Assembly: GCF_041240605.1 (NCBI RefSeq)
Contig: NZ_CP162487.1
Coordinates: forward strand, 2,735,001-2,799,000
DNA: 64,000 nucleotides
Origin: Xanthomonas sp. DAR 80977
GTDB lineage: Bacteria > Pseudomonadota > Gammaproteobacteria > Xanthomonadales > Xanthomonadaceae
Direction: 5' to 3'
This document shows, piece by piece, positions 18,499 through 26,256 of the stretch; position 1 is the stretch's first letter, and each line of letters begins with the position of its first letter. The notes below the pieces were generated by a model. That model did no database searches. It saw only the letters and a list, made by a program, of their open reading frames with translations, and was not told the DNA's origin. Both the position numbers and the translations under genes were made by a program.

Positions 18499-18524
18499 GC
18501 AACCTTTTGCCGCGCGCCCGGCAC
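18499..18524 (+). promoter_or_regulatory. Candidate ECF promoter, exact copy, for the redox operon
   Basis: GCAACCTTT, N11, CGGCAC, with 14 nt between GCAACC and CGGCAC. It points at the cytochrome b561 gene with a leader of about 105 nt. Together with the minus-strand copy at 18427-18452 it makes a divergent promoter pair in the 252-bp gap between the two operons. Confidence 0.75.
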
Positions 18525-18635
18525 CCATCTGCGACCACCACTGTGCCGGCGTTACGCCGACCGGCAGTGGCGCAGCACGACGCCGCGACCGGCAGCGCGC
18601 ATTCCATCGCCACCATCTGGACAGGGCACGCCACC

Positions 18636-19241
18636 ATGACTTCCTCCACCCAGGCCGACGACGGCACCACTCGCTCCGAGGCGCCCGCGCATCCGCCGCG
18701 CAGCTCCGCCGACGCCACGCTGCCGCGGCCGATGGTGTGGCTGCACTGGCTCACCGTGCTGTGCCTGGTGCTGGCGGCGGGGTTGATCCTGCTGCGCGAA
18801 GAAGTCGACGGCCGCGCCGTGCGCCAGTGGTTGCTGGAGGGACATCGGCACTTCGGCCTGTTCGTGCTCGGCCTGTTCTTCCTGCGCGTGGCGTTGCGCC
18901 TGCGCCTGGGCAAACGCCACGACCCCGACGCGCCCTCGCCGCTGCTGCGCGCGCTCGCCGGACTCACCCACGTGGCGATGTACGCGCTGCTGCTGACCCT
19001 GCCGGTGCTGGGCTGGGCGCTGAGTCAGTCCATGGGCAAGCCGGTGCATCTGTTCGCCGCCACGCTGCCGGAGCTGGTCGCCCCCGATCCGGATCTCGCC
19101 GACACGCTCGGCGCCTGGCACGTGTATGCCGCCTGGGCGCTGCTCGGATTGATCGTGCTGCATATCGGCGCCGCGCTGTGGCACCACTTCGTGCGCCGCG
19201 ACGACCTGCTGCGGCGAATGCTGCGCTTCCGCCGCGGCTGA
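18636..19241 (+). CDS. Cytochrome b561 family inner-membrane protein
   Basis: A 201-residue protein with four membrane helices and the paired histidines of the prokaryotic b561 (CybB, PF01292) family: MVWLHWLTVL, GHRHFGLFVL, LTHVAMYALL and GAWHVYAAW/IVLHIGAALWHHF. These bind two b-type hemes and pass electrons between the quinone pool or cytoplasm and the periplasm. I chose the ATG at 18636; the N-terminal ~30 residues are polar and cytoplasmic. It is the first gene of the redox module, followed by the heme-binding outer-membrane barrel after 59 bp, and is expected to reduce the periplasmic cytochrome at 20692. Confidence 0.9.
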   Translation: MTSSTQADDGTTRSEAPAHPPRSSADATLPRPMVWLHWLTVLCLVLAAGLILLREEVDGRAVRQWLLEGHRHFGLFVLGLFFLRVALRLRLGKRHDPDAPSPLLRALAGLTHVAMYALLLTLPVLGWALSQSMGKPVHLFAATLPELVAPDPDLADTLGAWHVYAAWALLGLIVLHIGAALWHHFVRRDDLLRRMLRFRRG

Positions 19242-19300
19242 GCCGCGCCTCCGCCCTTCCCTCGTCCGCCATCGCGCCGACCCGTTCAAGGACCAACCGC

Positions 19301-20662
19301 ATGCAGACCGCACCGTCTCCTTCTTCCTTCTTCCGCGCCGGCAGGCTGCGTGGTGCCGACCAGGTCCTGCTGTGGTCCACGCTCGGCTCGCTGTTGCTGC
19401 TGGCCAGTCCGCGCGCCGCGGCGGTGCCGGCGTTCGCGCGGCAGACCGGCTCCTCCTGCGCGGACTGCCACATCGGCGCCTACGGCCCGGCGCTGACCCC
19501 GTACGGCATGCGCTTCAAGCTCAACGGCTACACCGACAGCGACGGCAACGGCACCAAGATCCCCGCCTCGGCGCAGCTCACCGGCACCCGCAGCGTGCCG
19601 GTGCGCGGCAAGACCAACAACCAGCTCAGCGAGGCCGACCTGTACCTGGCCGGCCGGGTCAGCGACAACGTCGGCGGCTACATCAAGGTCTCCAGCACCA
19701 ACAACGGCAAGGACAAGTTCACCACCAAGCTGGACAACGTGGACCTGCGCTTCGTCGCCAAGACCTTCAAGCTCGGCGGCAAGGACGCGCTGCTCGGGGT
19801 CAGCGTCAACAACAATCCGGGCAGCCAGGATCCGATCGGGGTGCTGCCCAATGCCTCCGGCCTGGGGCCGGCCTCGGCCTACGCCGGCTCCACCACCCTG
19901 CTCAACCAGTCCTCGCTGTCCAACCGGGTGATCGGCACCAGCGTCTACGGCGTCTACGACCGCAACTGGTACGGCGAGATCGGCACCTACAACGCGCTGC
20001 CGGTCTCCACCCAGGACGACCTCGGCTACGCGGTCGGCGGCGACCCGGGCAAGCTCAGCGACACCGGCTACCTGCGCCTGAGCTACATGAAGGACATGAA
20101 GAAGCAGTTCTTCTCCGCCGGCGTGGTCGCGCTGAGCACGCGCCGCCAGCTGCCGCGCAGCACCGGCCCGCGCGACGACTTCACCGACCTGGGCTACGAC
20201 CTGAACTACCAGTTCCTCGGCACCCGCGAGCACATCCTCAAGCTCGGCTACCTCAACATCTACGAGCGCCGCCGCTACGGCAGCGCGGCGATCGACCCGG
20301 CCGACCCCAGCGTGGCCGGGCTGCGCCGCGGCAGCATCCGCGACCAGTCGATCAATCTCAGCTACACCTACAAGCAGAGCTACGGCCTGCTGCTGGCGCA
20401 CTTCATCAATACCGGTTCGGCCGACCCGTTCCGCTACAGCCCGTACGGCACGCCCGACACCACCAGCAACCTGATCAGCGCCTCCTGGGCGCCGTTCGGC
20501 AAGGACGACTCGTTCACCTCGATCGCCAACCTGCGCCTGTCCGCGACCTGGTTCCGTTTCAGCAAGTTCAACGGCACCACCGGCAATGTGTTCGGCGCGC
20601 TGCCGGTCACCCGTCCGCACGACCTGAACCAGTTCTCGCTGGCGCTGAGCCTCGCCTTCTGA
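19301..20662 (+). CDS. Outer-membrane beta-barrel protein with N-terminal c-type heme motif
   Basis: A 453-residue protein. It has a long signal peptide (hydrophobic 22-36, cleavage near the AAAVPA stretch), then one heme-binding CADCH at C53-C56-H57 in the conserved setting RQTGSSCADCHIGAYGP and PALTPYGMRFKLNGY. About 370 residues of alternating beta strands follow, ending in a terminal phenylalanine (LSLAF), the usual outer-membrane assembly signal. A barrel carrying a covalent heme could hand electrons across, or to, the outer membrane. Similar proteins are annotated only as cytochrome c in other proteobacteria. Single heme attachment and topology are inferred. Confidence 0.75.
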   Translation: MQTAPSPSSFFRAGRLRGADQVLLWSTLGSLLLLASPRAAAVPAFARQTGSSCADCHIGAYGPALTPYGMRFKLNGYTDSDGNGTKIPASAQLTGTRSVPVRGKTNNQLSEADLYLAGRVSDNVGGYIKVSSTNNGKDKFTTKLDNVDLRFVAKTFKLGGKDALLGVSVNNNPGSQDPIGVLPNASGLGPASAYAGSTTLLNQSSLSNRVIGTSVYGVYDRNWYGEIGTYNALPVSTQDDLGYAVGGDPGKLSDTGYLRLSYMKDMKKQFFSAGVVALSTRRQLPRSTGPRDDFTDLGYDLNYQFLGTREHILKLGYLNIYERRRYGSAAIDPADPSVAGLRRGSIRDQSINLSYTYKQSYGLLLAHFINTGSADPFRYSPYGTPDTTSNLISASWAPFGKDDSFTSIANLRLSATWFRFSKFNGTTGNVFGALPVTRPHDLNQFSLALSLAF

Positions 20663-20691
20663 ACCCGCTTTTCCCCCACGCACGGATCGTC

Positions 20692-21090
20692 ATGAAACCA
20701 GCCAACCCATTTCCCCTGTGGTGCACCCTGATGGCCGGCCTGCTGCCGTTCGGCGTCGCCCTCGCCCCGGCCGCGCATGCCGGCGGCGGCCTGCCCGGCG
20801 CCGGCGTGTTCGCCACCGAATGCGCCGAATGCCATAGCGCGGCGCCGGGCAAGAACAAGAAGGGCCCGACCCTGTTCGGCGTGGTCGGGCGCAGCGCCGG
20901 CAGCGTGCCGGACTACCGCTATTCCGACGCGATGAAGAAGACCCAGTGGACCTGGAGCGACGACAAGCTGCGCAGCTACCTGGCGCAGCCTGCGTCCAAG
21001 GGCATTCCCGGCGCCAACATGAAGTACGACGGGCTCGACGACAGCAAGCAGCTCGAGGACCTCATCGCCTATCTCAATACCCTGCATTGA
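20692..21090 (+). CDS. Soluble class I c-type cytochrome
   Basis: A 132-residue protein. The signal peptide ends near residue 30 (PAAHA|GGG). The heme motif CAECH is at C44, C47 and H48, and the axial methionine is M110 in GANMKYDGL, the standard arrangement of mitochondrial-like cytochromes c / c2. It should shuttle electrons in the periplasm between the b561 protein and the outer-membrane heme barrel encoded on either side. It starts 29 bp after the barrel gene. It would need the Ccm system encoded from 24732 on. Confidence 0.9.
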   Translation: MKPANPFPLWCTLMAGLLPFGVALAPAAHAGGGLPGAGVFATECAECHSAAPGKNKKGPTLFGVVGRSAGSVPDYRYSDAMKKTQWTWSDDKLRSYLAQPASKGIPGANMKYDGLDDSKQLEDLIAYLNTLH

Positions 21091-21364
21091 AGTCGGCACC
21101 CGACCCCGGCATAGTCGAAACTGAACCCAGCGTCCGGGGCCGGGGGTGCGCCGTGTCGCCGCCAGGCGGCAATGCCGATAATGGCGGCCCGCCACGGGGC
21201 GGGCCCTGCGGCGTTGCCGCCGTGCAGCCCCCGAGCGCCCCTTGCGATCCGACCCGCGACCATCGAGCGACCGTGCACAACCGCCCTTCCGCCGCCGGCT
21301 CCCTGTCCCCGATCGCCCTGGGCGGCGGCCGCTGGCGTCGCCAGGCGTGGGCCTCCTGACCGGC
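21091..21364 (+). other. Intergenic region with strong hairpin
   Basis: A 274-bp gap inside the redox operon. It contains a perfect 8-bp stem with a 4-nt loop (GGCCCGCC at 21186-21193, GGCGGGCC at 21198-21205) and smaller GC-rich stems on both sides. There is no T-run after the main stem, so a classical terminator is unlikely; an mRNA-stabilising or attenuating structure is possible. The frame of the next gene is open back to 21242, so part of this gap could be coding if an earlier start is used. Confidence 0.4.
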
Positions 21365-22105
21365 ATGACCACGGCCGCGGGTCACCTGGCGCAGGGCGCC
21401 GCGCGACGCCGACGCGGCGCGCTGGCGCTGGCCGTGGCGCTGTGCCTGCCGGGCACGGCGCTGGCGGCCAAGTTCGGCGGCGCGGTCGGGCTCAGTTCGC
21501 AACTGGTCGATCGCGGCATCGCCGTCACCGCCGACACCCCGTCGCTGCAGGTCGCCGGCTACTGGCTGCCCGCGCCGGGCTGGTCGCTGGGCGCCTCCGC
21601 CAGCACGGCGCTGGACGCGCCGGGCCAGCAACTGCTGACCACGGTCGAACTGTCGCGCAGTTGGACCCTGTCCGACAGCTGGCAGATGCAGGTCGGGCTG
21701 CTGCGCTACGACTACCCCGGCAACCGCATCAACCGCCTGTTCAACCGCAACGAGGCCAGCATCGGCTGGTCGTACCGGGACCGGCTGAGCGTGTCGCTGG
21801 CCGCGTTCGAGCTGCCCGACAGCTACCGCGGCCGCTGGTACGGCGCCGCCGACCTCACCGTGCACCAGCCGCTGCCTGGGCACCTGTCGCTGTCGGCCGG
21901 GGTCGGCATCAGCCAGGCGCCGGCGGCCCTGTACGGCCTGGACGATTACGCCGATCACTACAGCTACGGCCACGCCGGGCTGATGTGGAATGCCGGCGCC
22001 TGGAACGTGGAGATCGACCGCGTGTTCAGCGACGCGCGCAGCATCTACGCCAGCCGCGGCGGCGGGATCTGGCCGTGGGTGGTCACGTTGTCGCGCGCCT
22101 TCTGA
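21365..22105 (+). CDS. Outer-membrane beta-barrel protein (TIGR02001-like)
   Basis: A 246-residue protein. A signal peptide (ALALAVALCLPGTALA|AK) is followed by KFGGAVGLSSQLVDRGIAVT and a series of amphipathic beta strands, ending in the outer-membrane signal TLSRAF. It resembles the small TorF/TIGR02001 group of outer-membrane proteins of unknown function, typified by the early SSxxxxRG-type strand. The ATG at 21365 gives a normal signal peptide; an in-frame ATG at 21242 would add 41 residues. It sits between the cytochrome gene and the sigma gene, and a candidate ECF promoter starts just after it. Confidence 0.7.
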   Translation: MTTAAGHLAQGAARRRRGALALAVALCLPGTALAAKFGGAVGLSSQLVDRGIAVTADTPSLQVAGYWLPAPGWSLGASASTALDAPGQQLLTTVELSRSWTLSDSWQMQVGLLRYDYPGNRINRLFNRNEASIGWSYRDRLSVSLAAFELPDSYRGRWYGAADLTVHQPLPGHLSLSAGVGISQAPAALYGLDDYADHYSYGHAGLMWNAGAWNVEIDRVFSDARSIYASRGGGIWPWVVTLSRAF

Positions 22106-22112
22106 CCCGACC

Positions 22113-22138
22113 GCAACCTTTCCGTGCCGACCCGGCAC
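22113..22138 (+). promoter_or_regulatory. Candidate ECF promoter, exact copy, autoregulating the sigma gene
   Basis: GCAACCTTT, N11, CGGCAC followed by ATAC, in the 64-bp gap ahead of the sigma-factor ATG at 22170; the leader would be about 25 nt. Autoregulated promoters are typical of ECF sigma factors. This is the best reason to assign the shared motif to this sigma factor. Confidence 0.75.
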
Positions 22139-22169
22139 ATACCGGTGCCCGTTGCCAGACCTGCCCACC

Positions 22170-22757
22170 ATGACCGACACCGATCCACTCGGCGATGCCA
22201 CCGACCGCATGCTGCTCCGGCGCATGGCCGGCGGCGACCGCGACGCGCTGGCGACCCTGTACCGCAACTACCACGGGCGCCTGTGCCGGTTCCTGTCGCG
22301 GCTGACCCGGCGCCCGGACATCATCGAGGAGGCGATCAACGACTGCTTCTGGATCGCCTGGCAGAAGGCCGGCGATTTCCGCGGCGACTCGCAGGTCTCG
22401 ACCTGGATCATGGGCATCGCCTACCGCTGCGGACTCAAGGCGATCCGCCACCACAGCGACGAGGCGATCGAGGACGGGGTGACCGCCGAAGAGCATTTCT
22501 CCTCCGCCGCCGACCCGGACGAGGACCGCGAGCTGCGCGACTGGCTCGGCAAGGGCCTGGAGCGGCTGTCGGCCGACCAGCGCCTGGTGGTCGAGCTGGT
22601 CTACGGCCTGGGCCACAAGCTGGAAGAAGTCGCGGCGATCATGCAGTGCCCGGTGGGCACCATCAAGGCGCGGCTGTTCCATGCGCGGGTCAAGCTGCGC
22701 AACGTGCTGCCGGGATTGGCCGGCGGCGCCTCCCCTCTGACGGAGAGCGTGTCATGA
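22170..22757 (+). CDS. RNA polymerase ECF sigma factor
   Basis: A 195-residue protein with only sigma regions 2 and 4, as in ECF factors. Region 2 spans about residues 15-85 (ALATLYRNYHGRLCRFL, then DCFWIAWQKAGDFRGDSQV). Region 4 spans about 125-180 (GLERLSADQRLVVELVYGLG, then the helix-turn-helix HKLEEVAAIMQCPVGTIKARL). The stop overlaps the anti-sigma ATG by four bases, so the two are made in coupled amounts. Its likely targets are the six motif copies described here. The inducing signal is unknown; a redox or envelope cue is suggested by the operon content. Confidence 0.95.
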   Translation: MTDTDPLGDATDRMLLRRMAGGDRDALATLYRNYHGRLCRFLSRLTRRPDIIEEAINDCFWIAWQKAGDFRGDSQVSTWIMGIAYRCGLKAIRHHSDEAIEDGVTAEEHFSSAADPDEDRELRDWLGKGLERLSADQRLVVELVYGLGHKLEEVAAIMQCPVGTIKARLFHARVKLRNVLPGLAGGASPLTESVS

Positions 22758-23392
22758 AGACAGGCTTCAACGAGCCGGGCAACGAGTGCTCGCATGCCTG
22801 GGAACTGATGCCGTGGGTGCTGCAGGCCAGCGCCACGGACGAACAGCACGACTGGCTGATCGCGCACCTGGCCAAGTGCAGCTTCTGCAGCGCCGAGTTC
22901 GCCCAGCAGAGCCGGCTGCGCCTGGCGATGTCGCTGCCCAGCGACGTGCCGGTGGATGCCGAGGCCGGGCTGCAACGCCTGCTCGGCCGCCTCGACGCGC
23001 CCGAGCCGCAGCGGCTGCCGGCGCGCGCCCGCGCCAGCTGGACCACGCGGGCGCTGGTCGCCGCGGCGCTGGTGCAGGCGGTCGGGCTGGGCGTGCTCGG
23101 GGTCAGGCTGTCCGCCAGCGACCAGGCCGTGGCCTACCGCACCCTCAGCGACACCGCGCAGCCGCTGGCGGCCGACGCGATCCGCGTGGTGCCGGATGCG
23201 CACATGACCCTGGCCGAGTGGGACGCGGTGCTGCGCAAGCTGCAGCTGCGCGTGGTCGGCGGCCCCAACGGCGCCGGCGCCTACACCGTGGTGCCGGTCC
23301 AGGCCGGCTCGCCGGGGCAGCCGCAGCGCAGCGTGCAGCAGCTGCGTGCGACGCCCGGCATCCGCCTGGCGGAGCCGATTTCCGCACCATGA
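22754..23392 (+). CDS. Anti-sigma factor, ZAS / zf-HC2 type
   Basis: A 212-residue membrane protein. The cytoplasmic N-terminus has the zinc anti-sigma motif H38-x3-C42-x2-C45 (HLAKCSFC) with ECSHAW upstream. One membrane helix spans about 98-118, and the C-terminal ~90 residues are periplasmic. It should hold the sigma factor at the membrane until a signal arrives; the H-x3-C-x2-C motif is redox-sensitive in some relatives such as RsrA and ChrR. The overlapping starts with the sigma gene and the protease gene tie all three together. Confidence 0.9.
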   Translation: MKTGFNEPGNECSHAWELMPWVLQASATDEQHDWLIAHLAKCSFCSAEFAQQSRLRLAMSLPSDVPVDAEAGLQRLLGRLDAPEPQRLPARARASWTTRALVAAALVQAVGLGVLGVRLSASDQAVAYRTLSDTAQPLAADAIRVVPDAHMTLAEWDAVLRKLQLRVVGGPNGAGAYTVVPVQAGSPGQPQRSVQQLRATPGIRLAEPISAP

Positions 23393-24720
23393 GCCTGTCT
23401 CGCGCCTGCCTGCTCCTGGCCTGCCTGGCGCTCGGCGCCTGCGCCCATGGCGCGCGCAACGCGGTCGATGCGCCTGCCGCCACGGCCGCGGCAAGCGCGA
23501 GGACGCCGACCGCCGACGCCTCGCCGGCCTTGGACAGCCAGCGCCAGATCGTGCTCGCGGTGGCCAACCCGATGGCCGCGCCGGGCCGCCACGCCGGTTC
23601 CAACCTGATCGGCTATGCCTCGTCCCGGTACTACGGCGCCGGCACCCAGGCCGCGGACACGCTGGACGCGCTGACCCGCCGCTACGGCCTGCGCCAGGTC
23701 ACCGGCTGGCCGATCAAGCCGCTGGGCCTGTACTGCGTGGTACTGGAACCGGCGCCGGGCGTGGAGCGCGACGCGCTGCTCGCGGCGCTGGCCAAGGACG
23801 AGCGCGTGGCCCTGTCGCAGCCGCTGCAGGACTTCGCCACCTACGCCGACCCGGCGCCGCCGGCCAAACCCGCGCAGGCGCTGCGCTACAACGATCCCTA
23901 CGTGGACATGCAGCGTGGCTTCGCGGCGACCAACGCGGCCACCGCGCAGGTGCTGAGCCAGGGCCAGGGCGTGGGCGTGGCGATCGTCGATACCGGCGTG
24001 GACACCGCGCACCCGGACCTGCAGGGCCGCCTGCGCGACGTGCGCGACCTGGTCGCCGCCGACCCGGCCGCGTTCAACCGCGATCACCACGGCACCGAAG
24101 TCGCCGGCATCATCGCCGCCGGCAGCAACAACCACCTGGGCATCGTCGGCATGGCGCCCAAGGCCATGCTCGACGTGTACAAGGCCTGCTGGTATCCGCA
24201 GCGCGCCGGCGCCGGCGCCGGCTGCAACTCCTTCACCCTGGCCAAGGCGCTGGTCGCGATCGGCGACACCCGCACGCGCATCGTCAACCTGAGCCTGGGC
24301 GGCCCGGCCGATCCGCTGCTGCGCAAGCTGCTCGAGCAGTTGCTGCGGCAGGGCCGCATCGTGGTCGCGGCGATGCCGCCGGACGGCCGCCTGGACGGCT
24401 TTCCCGACGGCACCCCGGGCGTGATCGTGGTCAGGAGCAGCAGCGCCACGCCGTCGCCGCCAGGCGTGCTCAGCGCGCCGGGCGAGGACATCCTCACCAC
24501 CCAGCCCAACGGCGGCTACGACTTCACCTCCGGCTCGTCGATGGCCACCGCCCACGTCAGCGGCGTGGTCGCGCTGCTGCTGTCGCTGGCGCCGCAGCTG
24601 GACGCGCGCAGCGTGCACGAGCTGCTGCAGCGGACCAGCCGGCAACGCGACGGCCTGTTGCAGGTCGATGCCGCCGCCGCGGTGCAGGCGCTGCCGCGCA
24701 CCGCCACCACCTCGCGCTGA
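23389..24720 (+). CDS. S8 (subtilisin-like) serine protease, lipoprotein
   Basis: A 443-residue protein. The lipobox LALGAC puts the lipidated cysteine at C18. An N-terminal region of ~160 residues may be a propeptide or inhibitor-like domain. The catalytic triad is D201 (VAIVDTGVD), H234 (HHGTEVAG) and S384 (GSSMATAHVSG). The oxyanion-hole asparagine normally found in an AAGN-type motif is not evident: the matching place reads VVAAMPPDG. It overlaps the anti-sigma stop by four bases and may cleave the anti-sigma periplasmic domain or process a secreted partner. Both roles are inference. Confidence 0.85.
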   Translation: MSLSRACLLLACLALGACAHGARNAVDAPAATAAASARTPTADASPALDSQRQIVLAVANPMAAPGRHAGSNLIGYASSRYYGAGTQAADTLDALTRRYGLRQVTGWPIKPLGLYCVVLEPAPGVERDALLAALAKDERVALSQPLQDFATYADPAPPAKPAQALRYNDPYVDMQRGFAATNAATAQVLSQGQGVGVAIVDTGVDTAHPDLQGRLRDVRDLVAADPAAFNRDHHGTEVAGIIAAGSNNHLGIVGMAPKAMLDVYKACWYPQRAGAGAGCNSFTLAKALVAIGDTRTRIVNLSLGGPADPLLRKLLEQLLRQGRIVVAAMPPDGRLDGFPDGTPGVIVVRSSSATPSPPGVLSAPGEDILTTQPNGGYDFTSGSSMATAHVSGVVALLLSLAPQLDARSVHELLQRTSRQRDGLLQVDAAAAVQALPRTATTSR

Positions 24721-24731
24721 GCGTCGCGGCC

Positions 24732-25532
24732 ATGGGCAAGTGGATTCCGCAGTGGCTGCACCGGCTCGGCTCGCCGCCGACGTTCTACCGCGTCGCCGGC
24801 GCGGTGCGCCCGTGGGCGCTGGGCGCGGCGCTGCTGCTCGGCGCGGTGGCGTTCTACGGCGGCCTGGTGCTGGCGCCACCGGACTACCAGCAACACGACG
24901 CCTACCGGATCATCTTCATCCACGTGCCCAGCGCCTGGATGAGCCTGTTCGTCTATGCCGCGATGGGCGCGGCCGGCTTCGTCGCCCTGGTCTGGCGATT
25001 GAAGCTGGCGGAAGTGGCATGCATGGCCTCCGCCTCGATCGGCGCGGCGTTCACCTTCATCACCCTGTGCACCGGCTCGCTGTGGGGCAAGCCGATGTGG
25101 GGCACCTGGTGGACCTGGGACGCGCGGCTGACCTCGGAACTGGTGCTGCTGTTCCTGTACCTGGGCGTGATCGGCCTGTACCGCGCGATCGAGGATCCGC
25201 GCCAGGGCGCGCGCGCCGCCGCGCTGCTGGCGCTGGTCGGGCTGATCAACCTGCCGATCGTGCATTTCTCCGTGGTCTGGTGGAACACCCTGCACCAGGG
25301 CTCCACGGTGCGCGTGCTGGGCCCGTCGAAGATGCCGCTGGCGATGCTGTGGCCGCTGCTGACCGCGGTGCTGGCCAGCAAGTGCTACTACCTGGCCAGC
25401 CTGCTCGGGCGCATGCGCAGCGACCTGCTGGCGCTGGAGCGCGGCAAGGGCTGGGTGCGCGCGATCGCACTGGCCGCACACGCGCCGGCGCCGCTGCCGG
25501 ATGCGCGCGTGGCGGCGGAGCGCGCGGCATGA
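24732..25532 (+). CDS. ccmC: Heme exporter / cytochrome c maturation protein CcmC
   Basis: A 266-residue protein with six membrane helices and the tryptophan-rich heme-handling motif WGTWWTWDARLTSEL near residues 125-139, with conserved histidines on both sides (IIFIHVPSAW, PIVHFSVVWW). CcmC loads heme onto CcmE in the periplasm. Only 11 bp separate it from the protease gene and no terminator is visible, so read-through from the sigma operon is plausible. The usual upstream genes ccmA and ccmB are absent from the window. Confidence 0.95.
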   Translation: MGKWIPQWLHRLGSPPTFYRVAGAVRPWALGAALLLGAVAFYGGLVLAPPDYQQHDAYRIIFIHVPSAWMSLFVYAAMGAAGFVALVWRLKLAEVACMASASIGAAFTFITLCTGSLWGKPMWGTWWTWDARLTSELVLLFLYLGVIGLYRAIEDPRQGARAAALLALVGLINLPIVHFSVVWWNTLHQGSTVRVLGPSKMPLAMLWPLLTAVLASKCYYLASLLGRMRSDLLALERGKGWVRAIALAAHAPAPLPDARVAAERAA

Positions 25533-25744
25533 GCGGCTTCTGGGCGATGGGCGGCTACGCGGCCTACGTGTGGACCGCCTATGCGCTGTTCCTGCTGGTG
25601 TTGCTGCTGGACACGCTGCTGCCGCGCTGGCGGCAGCGCCGCCTGCTCGCCGACACGCGCGCGCAGTTGCTGCGCGAACAGGCGCGGCGCCAGCGCGGCG
25701 CCTCTTCCCGCTTGCCCGGTAGCGCCGATGAACCCCACCCGTAA
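25529..25744 (+). CDS. ccmD: Heme exporter protein CcmD
   Basis: A 71-residue protein with one membrane helix ([20 protein letters not shown]) and a basic, helical cytoplasmic tail, the normal form of CcmD. It stabilises the CcmC-CcmE heme complex and its release. The ATG overlaps the ccmC stop by four bases, and its own stop overlaps the ccmE start by 17 bases. Confidence 0.9.
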   Translation: MSGFWAMGGYAAYVWTAYALFLLVLLLDTLLPRWRQRRLLADTRAQLLREQARRQRGASSRLPGSADEPHP

Positions 25745-26198
25745 GCGCCGCCTGCTGCTGGTGTTGCTGCTGCTGGGCGCCGCCGCGCTCGCCACCGGCC
25801 TGTTCGTGCTGGCCCTGCAGCACAACATCAGTTACCTGTTCACCCCCAGCCAGGTGCAGGCCGGCCAGGCCGACGGCTACCGCGTGTTCCGCCTCGGCGG
25901 CATGGTCAAGGCCGGCTCGATCCGGCGCAGCGCCGATTCGCTGCGGGTGGAGTTCACCGTGATCGACAAGGCCGGCGCCACCGCGGTCGCCTACAGCGGC
26001 ATCCTGCCCGACCTGTTCCGCGACAACCAGGCGGTGATCGCCACCGGTTCGCTGCGCGGTGCCGAGTTCGTCGCCACCGAGGTGCTGGCCAAGCACGACG
26101 AGACCTACATGCCGCAGGAGCTGAAGGACGCGATGGCGCAGGCCCACCACGCCCGCACGGCCGCCGCCGCGACCGTCTCCAGGTCGGCGACGCCGTGA
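25728..26198 (+). CDS. ccmE: Heme chaperone CcmE
   Basis: A 156-residue protein with an N-terminal membrane anchor (residues 9-29) and a periplasmic OB-fold. The heme-binding histidine is H123 in AKHDETY, with Y127 following, exactly as in the family. It carries heme from CcmC to CcmF. The start overlaps ccmD; SD-like bases precede the ATG only weakly, so translational coupling is likely. Confidence 0.95.
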   Translation: MNPTRKRRLLLVLLLLGAAALATGLFVLALQHNISYLFTPSQVQAGQADGYRVFRLGGMVKAGSIRRSADSLRVEFTVIDKAGATAVAYSGILPDLFRDNQAVIATGSLRGAEFVATEVLAKHDETYMPQELKDAMAQAHHARTAAAATVSRSATP

Positions 26199-26256
26199 GC
26201 CGCATGCCGTACCCGCGCGCCGCCCTGCACCGGCCGCCATCGGCGCTGCCGCCGCG

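Noticed and set aside
18481..18500. Extra GCAACC half-sites next to the divergent promoters
   Set aside because: No CGGCAC-like block lies 14 nt downstream of them.
21186..21205. Perfect 8-bp stem as a terminator after the cytochrome c gene
   Set aside because: No T-run follows; kept only as an intergenic hairpin.
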